Shown: piece by piece, positions 8,579 through 15,713 of the stretch
Layout: each line of letters starts with the position of its first letter
Position numbering within the stretch: the first letter of the stretch is position 1
Source of the DNA: an uncultured Formosa sp.
Lineage (GTDB): Bacteria; Bacteroidota; Bacteroidia; Flavobacteriales; Flavobacteriaceae
Direction of reading: 5' to 3'
Length of the DNA: 27,305 nt
Assembly (NCBI GenBank): GCA_902516685.1
Contig: CABXZJ010000007.1
Coordinates: forward strand, 12,501-39,805
Program-made: the position numbers and the translations under genes
Notes under the pieces: model-generated
Databases searched by the model: none
Seen by the model: the letters and a program-made list of their open reading frames with translations, nothing else
Told to the model about the DNA's origin: nothing

Positions 8579-9364
8579 ATGGCAATTAAATTTTTTAAAT
8601 ATCAAGCCACAGGCAATGACTTTTTGATCATTGATAATCGACTAGACAAATTTAACAAAAATAATACCAAACTCATTGCGAAGCTTTGCGACCGACGTTT
8701 TGGCATTGGTTCAGATGGTTTAATTCTGTTAGAATCTAGTACAGATTATGACTTCGAAATGATTTATTACAACGCTGATGGAAAGCAAAGCAGTATGTGT
8801 GGAAATGGTGGGCGCTGTATTGTTGCCTTCGCAAAGAGCTTGGAAATCATTCAAGACACCACAAATTTTATGGCTATTGATGGACTTCATAAAGCTACTA
8901 TTGATGGAAGTCAGGTTTCTTTAAAAATGCGAGATGTTGTAAAAATATCAAAGGTTAATGGCGGCTTTGTGCTTAACACAGGTTCTCCACACTATGTTTC
9001 AATGCGGTCCGATTTGAATGCTATAGATGTTAAATTTGAAGGTTCACAGATAAGAAATAGTACTACATTTAAAAAAGAGGGTATTAATATTAATTTTGTT
9101 AAATATATTAATCAAAAGCGTTTTGCTGTTCGTACTTATGAACGTGGAGTAGAAGATGAAACTTTGTCATGCGGTACTGGCGTAACAGCCACGGCTATTG
9201 CTATGCACGCCTCTAAAGAAACGGATAAACAACGTATTGAGTTACAAACAAAAGGAGGGATTTTGGAAGTATGTTTCGAAGTTGATAATTCTGCTTATGT
9301 AAATGTTTGGTTGTCTGGGTCTGCGCAATATGTTTTCGAAGGAACTATAAAAAACGAATTCTAA
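8579..9364 (+). CDS. dapF: Diaminopimelate epimerase
   Basis: A 261-residue cytoplasmic enzyme that interconverts LL- and meso-diaminopimelate, the last step before DAP enters peptidoglycan or is decarboxylated to lysine. Both catalytic cysteines are present: Cys74 in MCGNGGRC and Cys198 in LSCGTGVTA. The N-terminal KYQATGNDFLIID and the RFGIGSDG motif are also typical. An upstream in-frame ATG at 8525 would add 18 hydrophobic residues, but that stretch overlaps the -7 promoter box and has no counterpart in the family, so I use 8579. It is followed after only 9 bp by mltG, so the two form an operon. dapA, an earlier enzyme of the same pathway, lies 11 kb downstream. Confidence 0.97.
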   Translation: MAIKFFKYQATGNDFLIIDNRLDKFNKNNTKLIAKLCDRRFGIGSDGLILLESSTDYDFEMIYYNADGKQSSMCGNGGRCIVAFAKSLEIIQDTTNFMAIDGLHKATIDGSQVSLKMRDVVKISKVNGGFVLNTGSPHYVSMRSDLNAIDVKFEGSQIRNSTTFKKEGININFVKYINQKRFAVRTYERGVEDETLSCGTGVTATAIAMHASKETDKQRIELQTKGGILEVCFEVDNSAYVNVWLSGSAQYVFEGTIKNEF

Positions 9365-9373
9365 ATATAGTAT

Positions 9374-10417
9374 ATGAATTTAAAAAAAATAGTAATCGCT
9401 GTTGTAATGCTAGGTTTGATTTGTAGCGCTTATTTTTCATATTATATATACAGCATTATGTTTGTTAACAATACGGCTTTTAATCCACTCGAGGCCTATA
9501 TTTTTATTCCTAGCGACGCAAAATATTCTCAGGTGCGTTCAGATTTGGAACCCCTTTTGTTGGATATTGAAAAGTTTGATCTGCTTGCCAAGCAAAAAAA
9601 ATATACTACAAATGTAAAACCTGGACGTTATCGTATTTCTAAAGGTATGACCAACAACGATATTATCAACTCATTAAGAAGTCAAAATTTAACTGTGATT
9701 GTTGCGTTCAACAACCAACATAGTTTGGCAGAACTAGCCCAAAGAGTTTCAAATCAAATTGAAGCGGACAGCCTTAGTTTGATCACAGTTTTTAAAGACT
9801 CTATTTTTCTGAGCTCTAATGGGTTCTCTTTAGAAACAGCATTGGCCATGTATCTCCCAAACAGTTATGAGTTTTTTTGGAACACAAACGCAGATAAGTT
9901 CCGGTCCAATCTTCTAAAAGAATACAATAGATTTTGGAACTCCGAGCGCAAAGCCAAAGCCAAAGACTTAGGTTTGAGCCCCAACCAAGTATCTATCTTG
10001 GCAGCGATAGTTCAAGAGGAATCAAAACAAATTGAAGAACAACCAAGAATTGCTGGTGTATATATCAATCGCTTAAAAAATAATTGGTTACTTCAAGCAG
10101 ATCCAACTTTAAAATTTGCTGCCTATCAATCAAAAGCTTTCAAAAATACAGACATTAAGCGAGTTTTAAACAAACATAAAAAAATTAAATCTCCTTATAA
10201 TACTTATACTAATAAAGGACTTCCACCAGGACTCATAGCTATGCCTGATCTATCTGCGATTGATGCAGTTTTAAATTGTGAAAAGCATTCCTATTTTTAT
10301 TTTGCAGCCGACCCAGATAAGCCAGGATTTCACTGTTTTGCTAAAACTCTAAGTGGTCATAACAAAAATGCACGTCGCTATCATAACTACTTGAACAGAC
10401 AAGGAATACGAAGATAA
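9374..10417 (+). CDS. mltG: Endolytic murein transglycosylase (YceG-like)
   Basis: A 347-residue protein anchored by one N-terminal membrane helix (about residues 5-30: IVIAVVMLGLICSAYFSYYIY). A LysM-like segment (SQVRSDLEPLL to KPGRYRISKGMTNNDIINSL) comes next, then the YceG/MltG catalytic domain. The catalytic glutamate is Glu216 in AAIVQEES, aligned with E. coli Glu218, and is followed by RIAGVYINRLKNNWLLQADPT and SPYNTYTNKGLPPGLI. MltG cuts nascent glycan strands at the inner membrane and is thought to set glycan length by terminating polymerisation. It is co-transcribed with dapF (9 bp gap), a pairing that fits cell-wall supply and assembly. Confidence 0.95.
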   Translation: MNLKKIVIAVVMLGLICSAYFSYYIYSIMFVNNTAFNPLEAYIFIPSDAKYSQVRSDLEPLLLDIEKFDLLAKQKKYTTNVKPGRYRISKGMTNNDIINSLRSQNLTVIVAFNNQHSLAELAQRVSNQIEADSLSLITVFKDSIFLSSNGFSLETALAMYLPNSYEFFWNTNADKFRSNLLKEYNRFWNSERKAKAKDLGLSPNQVSILAAIVQEESKQIEEQPRIAGVYINRLKNNWLLQADPTLKFAAYQSKAFKNTDIKRVLNKHKKIKSPYNTYTNKGLPPGLIAMPDLSAIDAVLNCEKHSYFYFAADPDKPGFHCFAKTLSGHNKNARRYHNYLNRQGIRR

Positions 10418-10454
10418 TCTAAAACACTGATTATCAATAAATTAAAATATGTCG

Positions 10455-10462
10455 TATATTTG
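10455..10462 (+). promoter_or_regulatory. Predicted -7 box for the lysozyme-like gene
   Basis: TATATTTG fits TAnnTTTG perfectly and lies 39 bp before the ATG at 10502. The TTG inside it could be misread as a start codon for a 14-residue longer protein. The promoter reading is preferred. Confidence 0.5.
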
Positions 10463-10501
10463 CACCTATTTTTTAAATTCTATTGGTCAAACTTAAAATA
10501 T

Positions 10502-11158
10502 ATGAGAACTTATAATATTAAAAACTTTCCTCCTACAGTTATTTTTCTGAGTTGTCTTTTGTATGGTTTTACTTCTTCCAGCCAACTCAATTTTTCACTA
10601 TCATCTAATACGAATTCAGCTGTTTTGATTTACAACCAACCAACCCTTTGTTCAACAAATAATTTACATACTTTTGAATTTGTCAATTATATTTTATTAA
10701 ATCAATCTTTTGTAGGTTTTAAAGAGGCTTTAGCTTTTAAGGAATCTAGAGGTCGATACCATGTGGTCAACTCCTTAGGATATTTAGGTAAATTTCAATT
10801 TGGTACCTCAACACTTGAACTCTTAGGTGTAAATAACGCATCAGATTTTTTAAATTGTCCTGAACTGCAGGAAAAGGTTTTTATTGCTAATCTTAAGCGT
10901 AATAAATGGGTCCTAAGACGTGATATAAAACGGTTTACTGGGCATAAGATTAATGGAACCCTTGTTACTGAATCTGGTATTTTAGCTGCTGCACATTTGG
11001 CTGGTCCTGGAAGTGTCAAACGTTATTTAAGAAGTAGTGGTACTATTAGTTTTAAAGATGCCTATGGAACAAATATCGATTCATACATGCGTAAATTTTC
11101 AGCTTTTGATACCAGTACAGTCGAAGCAGAAAGACGTCCAAAAGTGGATTTTCTTTAA
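10502..11158 (+). CDS. Secreted lysozyme-like (SLT-type) putative peptidoglycan hydrolase
   Basis: A 218-residue protein with a Sec signal peptide (hydrophobic core PTVIFLSCLLYGFTSSS, about residues 11-27). The mature part from about residue 70 contains FKEALAFKESRGRYHVVNSLGYLGKFQFG. Written as short motifs this is KESRG, NSLGYLGKFQFG and later ESGILAAAHLAGPGSVKRYL. The pattern of a Glu (Glu81) in ES-R/Q-G-x-Y, followed about 15 residues later by G-x-x-G-x-x-QFG and then an AAH-x-AG-x-G helix, is that of lytic transglycosylase and goose-lysozyme folds, so Glu81 is the likely catalytic acid. I know of similar proteins in many Flavobacteriaceae but no established name. Its position after mltG supports a cell-wall role. 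Its stop overlaps the stop of the convergent methyltransferase gene by 3 bp. Confidence 0.7.
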   Translation: MRTYNIKNFPPTVIFLSCLLYGFTSSSQLNFSLSSNTNSAVLIYNQPTLCSTNNLHTFEFVNYILLNQSFVGFKEALAFKESRGRYHVVNSLGYLGKFQFGTSTLELLGVNNASDFLNCPELQEKVFIANLKRNKWVLRRDIKRFTGHKINGTLVTESGILAAAHLAGPGSVKRYLRSSGTISFKDAYGTNIDSYMRKFSAFDTSTVEAERRPKVDFL

Positions 11159-11865
11159 TCTTTTTGGAGAATAAATATTGTAGGCCGTTTGTGTAAATTT
11201 ACTTTATTTTTTTGCCATTCTACAGTCGACAGCGTTTTTATATGCTCAGATGAGAGAGTCAAATCACAAGCTACACAAATTCTGGTATTGGGATGTAAAA
11301 CACTGCACAGATCTTCCAATAATTTCTGATTCCTATAAGGTGTCTCAATAAAAGCTTGAGCTTGTTTCAGATCAAAAGATCGTTTTTCTAATTGTTTTAA
11401 CTTAGATTTTCTTTTATTTTTTTCAATGGGTAAATAACCATTAAAGGAGAAATTTTGTCCATTCATCCCTGATGCCATCATTGCCATTAAAATTGATGAT
11501 GGGCCAACAATTGGAATCACTTTAATATTTCTTTCATGTGCTAAGCGAACCACTTCTGAGCCTGGATCTGCTATCGCTGGGCATCCAGCATCTGATATTA
11601 ATCCGATTGACTTTTCTTGCTCTGTGCAAGGGATCAAAAAGTTTGGTATTTCCATGGACTCAGTAAATTTATTAAGAGTGAAGAGTTTGATTTTTTCTTG
11701 TGATTTATTTGGACAAATAGCTTTTATAAATCTACGTGCTGATTTTTCACTTTCCACAATATAAATATCAATTTCTTCAATCTTTTTTTTGACAGTGATA
11801 GGTAGAACCTCAAATAGTGCAACTTCTCCCAAAGTATTTGGTATTAGGTAAAGTTTTCCTTTCAT
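11155..11865 (-). CDS. SAM-dependent methyltransferase, RsmI/tetrapyrrole-methylase fold
   Basis: A 236-residue cytoplasmic methyltransferase of the RsmI branch, which 2'-O-methylates C1402 of 16S rRNA. Motifs are LYLIPNTLGE at the start, GLISDAGCPAIADPG, VIPIVGPSSILMAMMASG, FSFNGYLP, FIETPYRN and ACDLT. RsmI itself is usually about 220-290 residues with a PxG-N-L-x-D start (TPIGNLGD), but here the start is IPNTLGE. This is the form seen in a shorter Bacteroidota paralogue, so the substrate may differ and I give no gene symbol. The start codon overlaps the stop of the upstream phosphatase pseudogene as ATGA, indicating past translational coupling in a dnaA-phosphatase-methyltransferase operon. 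Confidence 0.85.
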   Translation of the reverse strand: MKGKLYLIPNTLGEVALFEVLPITVKKKIEEIDIYIVESEKSARRFIKAICPNKSQEKIKLFTLNKFTESMEIPNFLIPCTEQEKSIGLISDAGCPAIADPGSEVVRLAHERNIKVIPIVGPSSILMAMMASGMNGQNFSFNGYLPIEKNKRKSKLKQLEKRSFDLKQAQAFIETPYRNQKLLEDLCSVLHPNTRICVACDLTLSSEHIKTLSTVEWQKNKVNLHKRPTIFILQKD

Positions 11866-12322
11866 GAGGCTTTAATTAATTTTTGGCTACAGTAATCAAA
11901 CGCATCTTCTAAAAGTTTGTAAATATTTTCAAACCCATAATTACCTCCAAAGTAAGGATTGGCGACTTCTTTAATTTTAGATATAGGATATTCTAGGATT
12001 AAACTAATTTTTTTAAGTTCTATATCATTTTGATCATACTTAATAATATTTTTATGGGTAGATTTATCCATTGTAAAAAATTTGATCGAATTTCTTGAAA
12101 TAGTAGATCGTAAAAGGGCGAGACTTCTCATTTGAAATATCTAAACCATATTTTATGGCTAAACCTATTGATTGTTTGTCTGGTGCATTTCCGTTGTGGA
12201 AGTCACTAGTACTGGCTAGGTACACAACAAATTTATTTTTTTGTTAATTTTAATTCAAGAATAATTTCTGCCAGACGGGATTTACAAATATTTCCCAAAT
12301 ATACCATCATGACACTAATCAT
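11862..12322 (-). pseudogene. Low-molecular-weight protein tyrosine phosphatase, broken by two frameshifts and active-site loss
   Basis: Three leftward reading frames together spell one LMW-PTP. From an ATG at 12322 (10 bp after the dnaA stop) comes MISVMMVYLGNICKSRLAEIILELKLTKK, then a stop. Shifting one base within a run of seven A gives NKFVVYLASTSDF, then HNGNAPDKQSIGLAIKYGLDI and SNEKSRPF, then KKFDQIF. Shifting again within a run of six T gives TMDKSTHKNIIK through NPYFGGNYGFENIYKLLEDAF to the stop at 11862. Each frame break is one extra base. The P-loop, normally C-x5-R in VCLGNICRSP, reads VYLGNICKSR, so the catalytic Cys is Tyr and the Arg is Lys. The general-acid motif DPYY reads NPYF. 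A functional enzyme would dephosphorylate tyrosine-phosphorylated proteins. The downstream fragment (from 12131) is the only long open stretch and would not fold into an enzyme. Confidence 0.85.
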
Positions 12323-12331
12323 TATGCGTCG

Positions 12332-13759
12332 CTACACAGAAAGTTTTTTTGTTAAATCTTCAACGTATTTTCTGAATTGTTTGTCTGTTGAGGAGAGGTT
12401 GTCAACTGTCTTGCAAGCATGCAGAACAGTTGCATGGTCCCTTTGCCCAATTTGAGAACCAATGCTTGCAAGCGAAGCTTTTGTGAATTTTTTTGCAAAA
12501 AACATAGCTAATTGACGTGCCTGAACAATGTGTCTTTTTCTTGTCTTGGACTGAAGGGTATCTATGTCCATTTGAAAGTAATCCGAGACTACTTTTTGAA
12601 TGTAGTCTATAGATACCTCACGTTTGGTGTTTTTGACGAATTTTTCAACAATTTCTTTTGCTAAACCTAGTGTAATTTCTTTCTTATTAAATGAAGATTG
12701 AGCGATTAGAGAGATTATTGCTCCCTCTAACTCTCTAATATTTGTTTTTATGTTTTTGGCAATGTATTCAATGATATCCTGAGACATTTCAACACCATCT
12801 CTGAATAACTTATTTTGCACAATAGAAACACGTGTTTCAAAATTAGGTTTTTGGAGTTCAGCAGAGAGACCCCATTTGAACCTTGATAATAATCTTTGTT
12901 CAATATCTTGCATATCAACAGGGGCCTTATCGCTTGTTAAAATAACTTGTTTCCCGTTTTGATGTAAGTGGTTAAAAATATGAAAAAACACATCCTGTGT
13001 TCCAGATTTTCCAGATAAAAATTGAACATCATCAATAATTAAAATATCAATTATTTGGTAAAAATGAATGAAATCGTTTCTGTTATTTTTTTTCACAGAT
13101 TCTATATATTGCTGTGTAAATTTCTCAGCGGAGATATATAGAACTGTCTTCTCAGGATATTTATCCTTAATATCAACTCCGATTGCGTGAGCTAAATGAG
13201 TCTTACCAAGGCCAACCCCTCCAAATATTAGTAATGGATTGAAAGAAGTACCACCAGGTTTATTTGCAACTGCTATACCGGCATTTCTGGCCAATCGGTT
13301 AGAATCACCTTCAAGAAAATTTTCGAAAGTATAAATGGGGTTTAGTTGTGATTCAATTTTTACATTTCTAATTCCAGGAATAACGAAAGGATTTTTTAAT
13401 TCCGGATTTTTATTTTTCAGAGGAATATCAGCCTGTTGTGACTTGATAGTGGATCTATTTGAGCTAGGAATCTTTTCTGTAAAAGGTTGCTTATTTCCAT
13501 AAGTATTTTCCATTTTTATAATGTAAACCAATTTAGCATGTTCACCAAGCTCTTTAGTCAAAGCAACCTTTAATATCTTTACATAGTGTTCTTCGAGCCA
13601 CTCATAAAAAAATTTACTTGGAACTTGTATACTTAAAGACTGGTTTGATAATTTTATAGCTAAGATAGGTTCAAACCATGTTTTGTAGGCCTGCGGTTGG
13701 ATGTTATCTTTGATAAAAGATAAGCAGTTGGTCCATACCGATTCCGCAGTGTTATTCAT
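12332..13759 (-). CDS. dnaA: Chromosomal replication initiator protein DnaA
   Basis: A 475-residue AAA+ ATPase that binds DnaA boxes and opens the replication origin. Domain I (about 1-85) starts MNNTAESVWTNCLSFIKDNI with the YKTWFEPI motif. Domain II (about 86-125) is a short Lys/Asn/Ser-rich linker. The AAA+ domain has Walker A GGVGLGKTHLA (about 180-190), Walker B ILIIDDVQFL, and the LLSRFKWGL arginine-finger region. Domain IV at the C-terminus has the DNA-binding helix-turn-helix with GQRDHATVLHACKTV. Length is normal. Upstream is a 177 bp AT-rich gap to a divergent gene. No strong match to the DnaA box consensus TTATCCACA was found there, so an origin at this spot is not supported. Confidence 0.98.
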   Translation of the reverse strand: MNNTAESVWTNCLSFIKDNIQPQAYKTWFEPILAIKLSNQSLSIQVPSKFFYEWLEEHYVKILKVALTKELGEHAKLVYIIKMENTYGNKQPFTEKIPSSNRSTIKSQQADIPLKNKNPELKNPFVIPGIRNVKIESQLNPIYTFENFLEGDSNRLARNAGIAVANKPGGTSFNPLLIFGGVGLGKTHLAHAIGVDIKDKYPEKTVLYISAEKFTQQYIESVKKNNRNDFIHFYQIIDILIIDDVQFLSGKSGTQDVFFHIFNHLHQNGKQVILTSDKAPVDMQDIEQRLLSRFKWGLSAELQKPNFETRVSIVQNKLFRDGVEMSQDIIEYIAKNIKTNIRELEGAIISLIAQSSFNKKEITLGLAKEIVEKFVKNTKREVSIDYIQKVVSDYFQMDIDTLQSKTRKRHIVQARQLAMFFAKKFTKASLASIGSQIGQRDHATVLHACKTVDNLSSTDKQFRKYVEDLTKKLSV

Positions 13760-13936
13760 TTTTGGGTGATACTTTTAGTTAGTTAGTGGTCAAATAATTA
13801 AATATCCTGGGGTTTGATAAATAATTTTTTTGTCATCACAAATATGTGAACAAAATTTCAAAAAAAAAAATTAAAATTACGTGAATTTTATTTTTTTTTG
13901 GTTTATTTTTTACCAACTAAATATATGCTTTTTTTT
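13760..13936. other. AT-rich divergent intergenic region between dnaA and the thioesterase gene
   Basis: It contains a run of about ten A and a run of about ten T, a TAGT x3 tandem, and one weak 7-of-9 DnaA-box-like word (TGTGAACAA near 13846). No clear TAnnTTTG box for either gene was found. It should hold the promoters of both genes. An origin of replication is possible but unsupported. Confidence 0.4.
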
Positions 13937-14335
13937 ATGATCAATCACACAACTAAAGTTAAAGTTCGTTATGGCGAAACCGACCAAATGGGAATTGTTT
14001 ACCACGGAAATTACGCTCAATATTTAGAAATTGGTCGAATTGATTGGCTGAACTCACTTGGGTTTTCCTACAAGGATATGGAAAAGAATGGGATAATGCT
14101 TCCAGTAGTTATATTGAATATAATATATTCTAAACCAGCATTTTATGATGATATATTATTTATAAAAACCTCTTTAGTTAAGCCACCTAAAGTGTCAATA
14201 GAGTTTGATTACGAGATTTACAAAAATGAAAAAGAATTGATTACTACAGCTTATTCAAAGTTAGTTTTTATGGATTCAAAAACCCGTTTAGTATCTCGTT
14301 GCCCACAAACTTTTTTAGATAAACTGCAATATTAA
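13937..14335 (+). CDS. Acyl-CoA thioesterase, 4-hydroxybenzoyl-CoA thioesterase (hot-dog) family
   Basis: A 132-residue hot-dog-fold protein of the YbgC/FadM group that hydrolyses acyl-CoA thioesters. The diagnostic motif VRYGETDQMGIVYHGNYAQYLE is present as ETDQMGIVYHGNY, with the catalytic Asp in TDQMG. It continues with IGRIDWLNSLGFSY, PVV, KPAFYDD and YSKLVFMDSKT. The start at 13937 (MINHTTKVKVRYGETD) is preferred because family members begin shortly before the VRYxETD strand. An ATG at 13925 would add only MLFF, and a TTG at 13898 more. The gene stands alone, divergent from dnaA and convergent with ribD (85 bp gap). The physiological substrate cannot be told. Confidence 0.88.
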   Translation: MINHTTKVKVRYGETDQMGIVYHGNYAQYLEIGRIDWLNSLGFSYKDMEKNGIMLPVVILNIIYSKPAFYDDILFIKTSLVKPPKVSIEFDYEIYKNEKELITTAYSKLVFMDSKTRLVSRCPQTFLDKLQY

Positions 14336-14420
14336 TCGTTTAAGTATTAAAGCCGAAATCCATTTTTAGAACCAATAAAATAAAATTATTGTTTTAAACT
14401 TTATTTTTTCAATTATTAAT

Positions 14421-15425
14421 CTATTTATTATCTAAAATCCATAAACGGTCATTATCAATTTTTTCGCACTCAGCTTCAGAAATATCCAAATTAGGTGCTT
14501 TAATTCCTGAATCAAATTCTTCATTTCCTTCAAAAACTCTAGCTTCGTCCCATAAATTTTCTTTTATGAAGTGGTTTAAAGTTTTTGTCCCCCCCTCAAT
14601 AATCACTGAAGTAATGTTAAGGTTGTAGAGTTTTTTACATATTTCCATGCCAAGAGGCAATTCTTTATCTAATTCACTTAAATCCAAAAGAATAGTCTTG
14701 GAATCATTGTTAAATACATTATAATTTTTTGAAATATTCTTTCTTGTTGATACCACAATTCGAATTGGGTTTTTACCTAAAATATTTCTTGTTGTGAGAA
14801 ATGGGTTATCTGATATTACAGTATTTGCACCCACAAGAATTGCTTGTTCTTCAGCTCGCCATTTATGAACTAATTTACGTGATAACTTTCCAGTAATCCA
14901 ATTAGGTTTTTTTAATTTGTTTTTATTCGGTGAGATAAATCCATTTTTTGTTTTAGCCCATTTTAGTATTATGTAAGGTCGATTTTTTTCATGATACGTA
15001 AGAAACCTTTTGTGGTGTTGTCTACATAACTTTTTTTCAACACCCAAAATAACATTACATCCGTTGGCTTTGAGTTTTGTAACTCCTTTGCCACAAACTT
15101 TTTTGTTAGAATCTATACATCCAATAACTATATTGGGAATTTTATGGCTAATAATCAAATCACAACAAGGAGGAGTTTTTCCGTGGTGCGAGCAAGGTTC
15201 TAAAGTTACATAAAGAGTTGAATATTTTAATTGTGATTTATCCGAAACAGCTTCTATAGCATTTACCTCTGCATGAGCTCCTCCGTGGGGACTTGTATAA
15301 CCTTCTCCAATAATTTTATCATTCATTACAATTACACATCCGACCATTGGATTTGGTGCAGTGCTTCCCAATCCCTTTTCGGCAATTTTTATACAACGTT
15401 TTATGTACTTTGAATGTGAATTAAT
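14421..15425 (-). CDS. ribD: Riboflavin biosynthesis deaminase/reductase with abnormal start
   Basis: RibD is a bifunctional enzyme that deaminates the pyrimidine made by RibA and then reduces its ribosyl side chain. The deaminase Zn motif is intact (GGAHAEVNAI and EPCSHHGKTPPC). So is the reductase part (RPYIILKWAKTKNGFISP, EEQAILVGANTVISDNP, NPIRIVVS, SVIIEGGTKTL, LWDEARVF). The conserved N-terminus HSKYIKRCIKIAEKGLGSTAPNPMVGC is encoded upstream of the first ordinary start codon (TTG at 15371). It is preceded by ATT (15425), where the family's Met-Asn-x-His-x-Lys-Tyr begins. The only in-frame ATG (15443) is followed at once by TAA. I therefore place the start at the ATT, tentatively. A TTG start would delete the first helix. 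The rest of the gene is under obvious selection. Confidence 0.85.
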   Translation of the reverse strand: MNSHSKYIKRCIKIAEKGLGSTAPNPMVGCVIVMNDKIIGEGYTSPHGGAHAEVNAIEAVSDKSQLKYSTLYVTLEPCSHHGKTPPCCDLIISHKIPNIVIGCIDSNKKVCGKGVTKLKANGCNVILGVEKKLCRQHHKRFLTYHEKNRPYIILKWAKTKNGFISPNKNKLKKPNWITGKLSRKLVHKWRAEEQAILVGANTVISDNPFLTTRNILGKNPIRIVVSTRKNISKNYNVFNNDSKTILLDLSELDKELPLGMEICKKLYNLNITSVIIEGGTKTLNHFIKENLWDEARVFEGNEEFDSGIKAPNLDISEAECEKIDNDRLWILDNK

Positions 15426-15491
15426 CTTAAATTTTATTTACATGTTATTATGTGTATATTCGGAACTATAAAAATAAGATTTATTGGGATT

Positions 15492-15713
15492 ATGTCGACA
15501 ATCTTAATCAGAAAAAATAAAAAAAGATAACAAAGAGCTTGAGATTCTTATAAAATTAGTTCTTACTGAAATAGATATTCATTTAATATGTATAGCTTAA
15601 AATGATTCTGATATTTCAAAATTGTACAATTGCAATGGTTTAAATTTGATAAATTACTAATTGTTAATACCGGGCGCCATAACTACGAAATATCGATCTT
15701 AAAAAATATTGGT
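15492..15713 (+). pseudogene. Remnant of a GNAT-family N-acetyltransferase gene (frameshift plus internal deletion)
   Basis: From ATG 15492 the + strand reads MSTILIRKNKK. After removing one base from a run of seven A it continues KDNKELEILIKLVLTEIDIHL (split KDNKELEILIK and LVLTEIDIHL) to a stop at 15598. This matches the N-terminus of a flavobacterial GNAT, IRKIxxxDNxxLexLIrsVLTEfd. About 40 bp later, in another frame (15633-15711), comes WFKFDKLLIVNTGRHNY, then EISILKNI. This resembles the C-terminus of the same family (GFeyl-x-P-x-x-NTGHxxCxxWMlK). The middle of the protein, including the acetyl-CoA loop, is missing; a full gene would need about 480 bp. The C-terminal remnant has lost the His, Cys and Trp of its motif and runs in frame into prmC without a stop. 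The family assignment is by memory of the motifs. Confidence 0.65.
15641..15648 (+). promoter_or_regulatory. Possible -7 box for prmC
   Basis: TAAATTTG fits TAnnTTTG and lies 65 bp before the prmC ATG, inside the GNAT remnant. A TTG at 15622-15624 is 16 bp away, somewhat short of the usual 19-21. The match may be chance in AT-rich DNA. Confidence 0.3.

Noticed and set aside
10460..10501. TTG-initiated extension of the lysozyme-like protein
   Set aside because: The TTG is part of the TATATTTG -7 box, and the ATG at 10502 begins a normal signal peptide.
13760..13936. Replication origin next to dnaA
   Set aside because: Only one weak 7-of-9 DnaA-box-like word, no box cluster and no repeated 13-mers. 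GC skew could not be computed over this short region.
14336..14420. Possible bidirectional terminator between the thioesterase gene and ribD
   Set aside because: Only A/T pairs with mismatches could form. There is no G/C-containing stem, so the call is not supportable.
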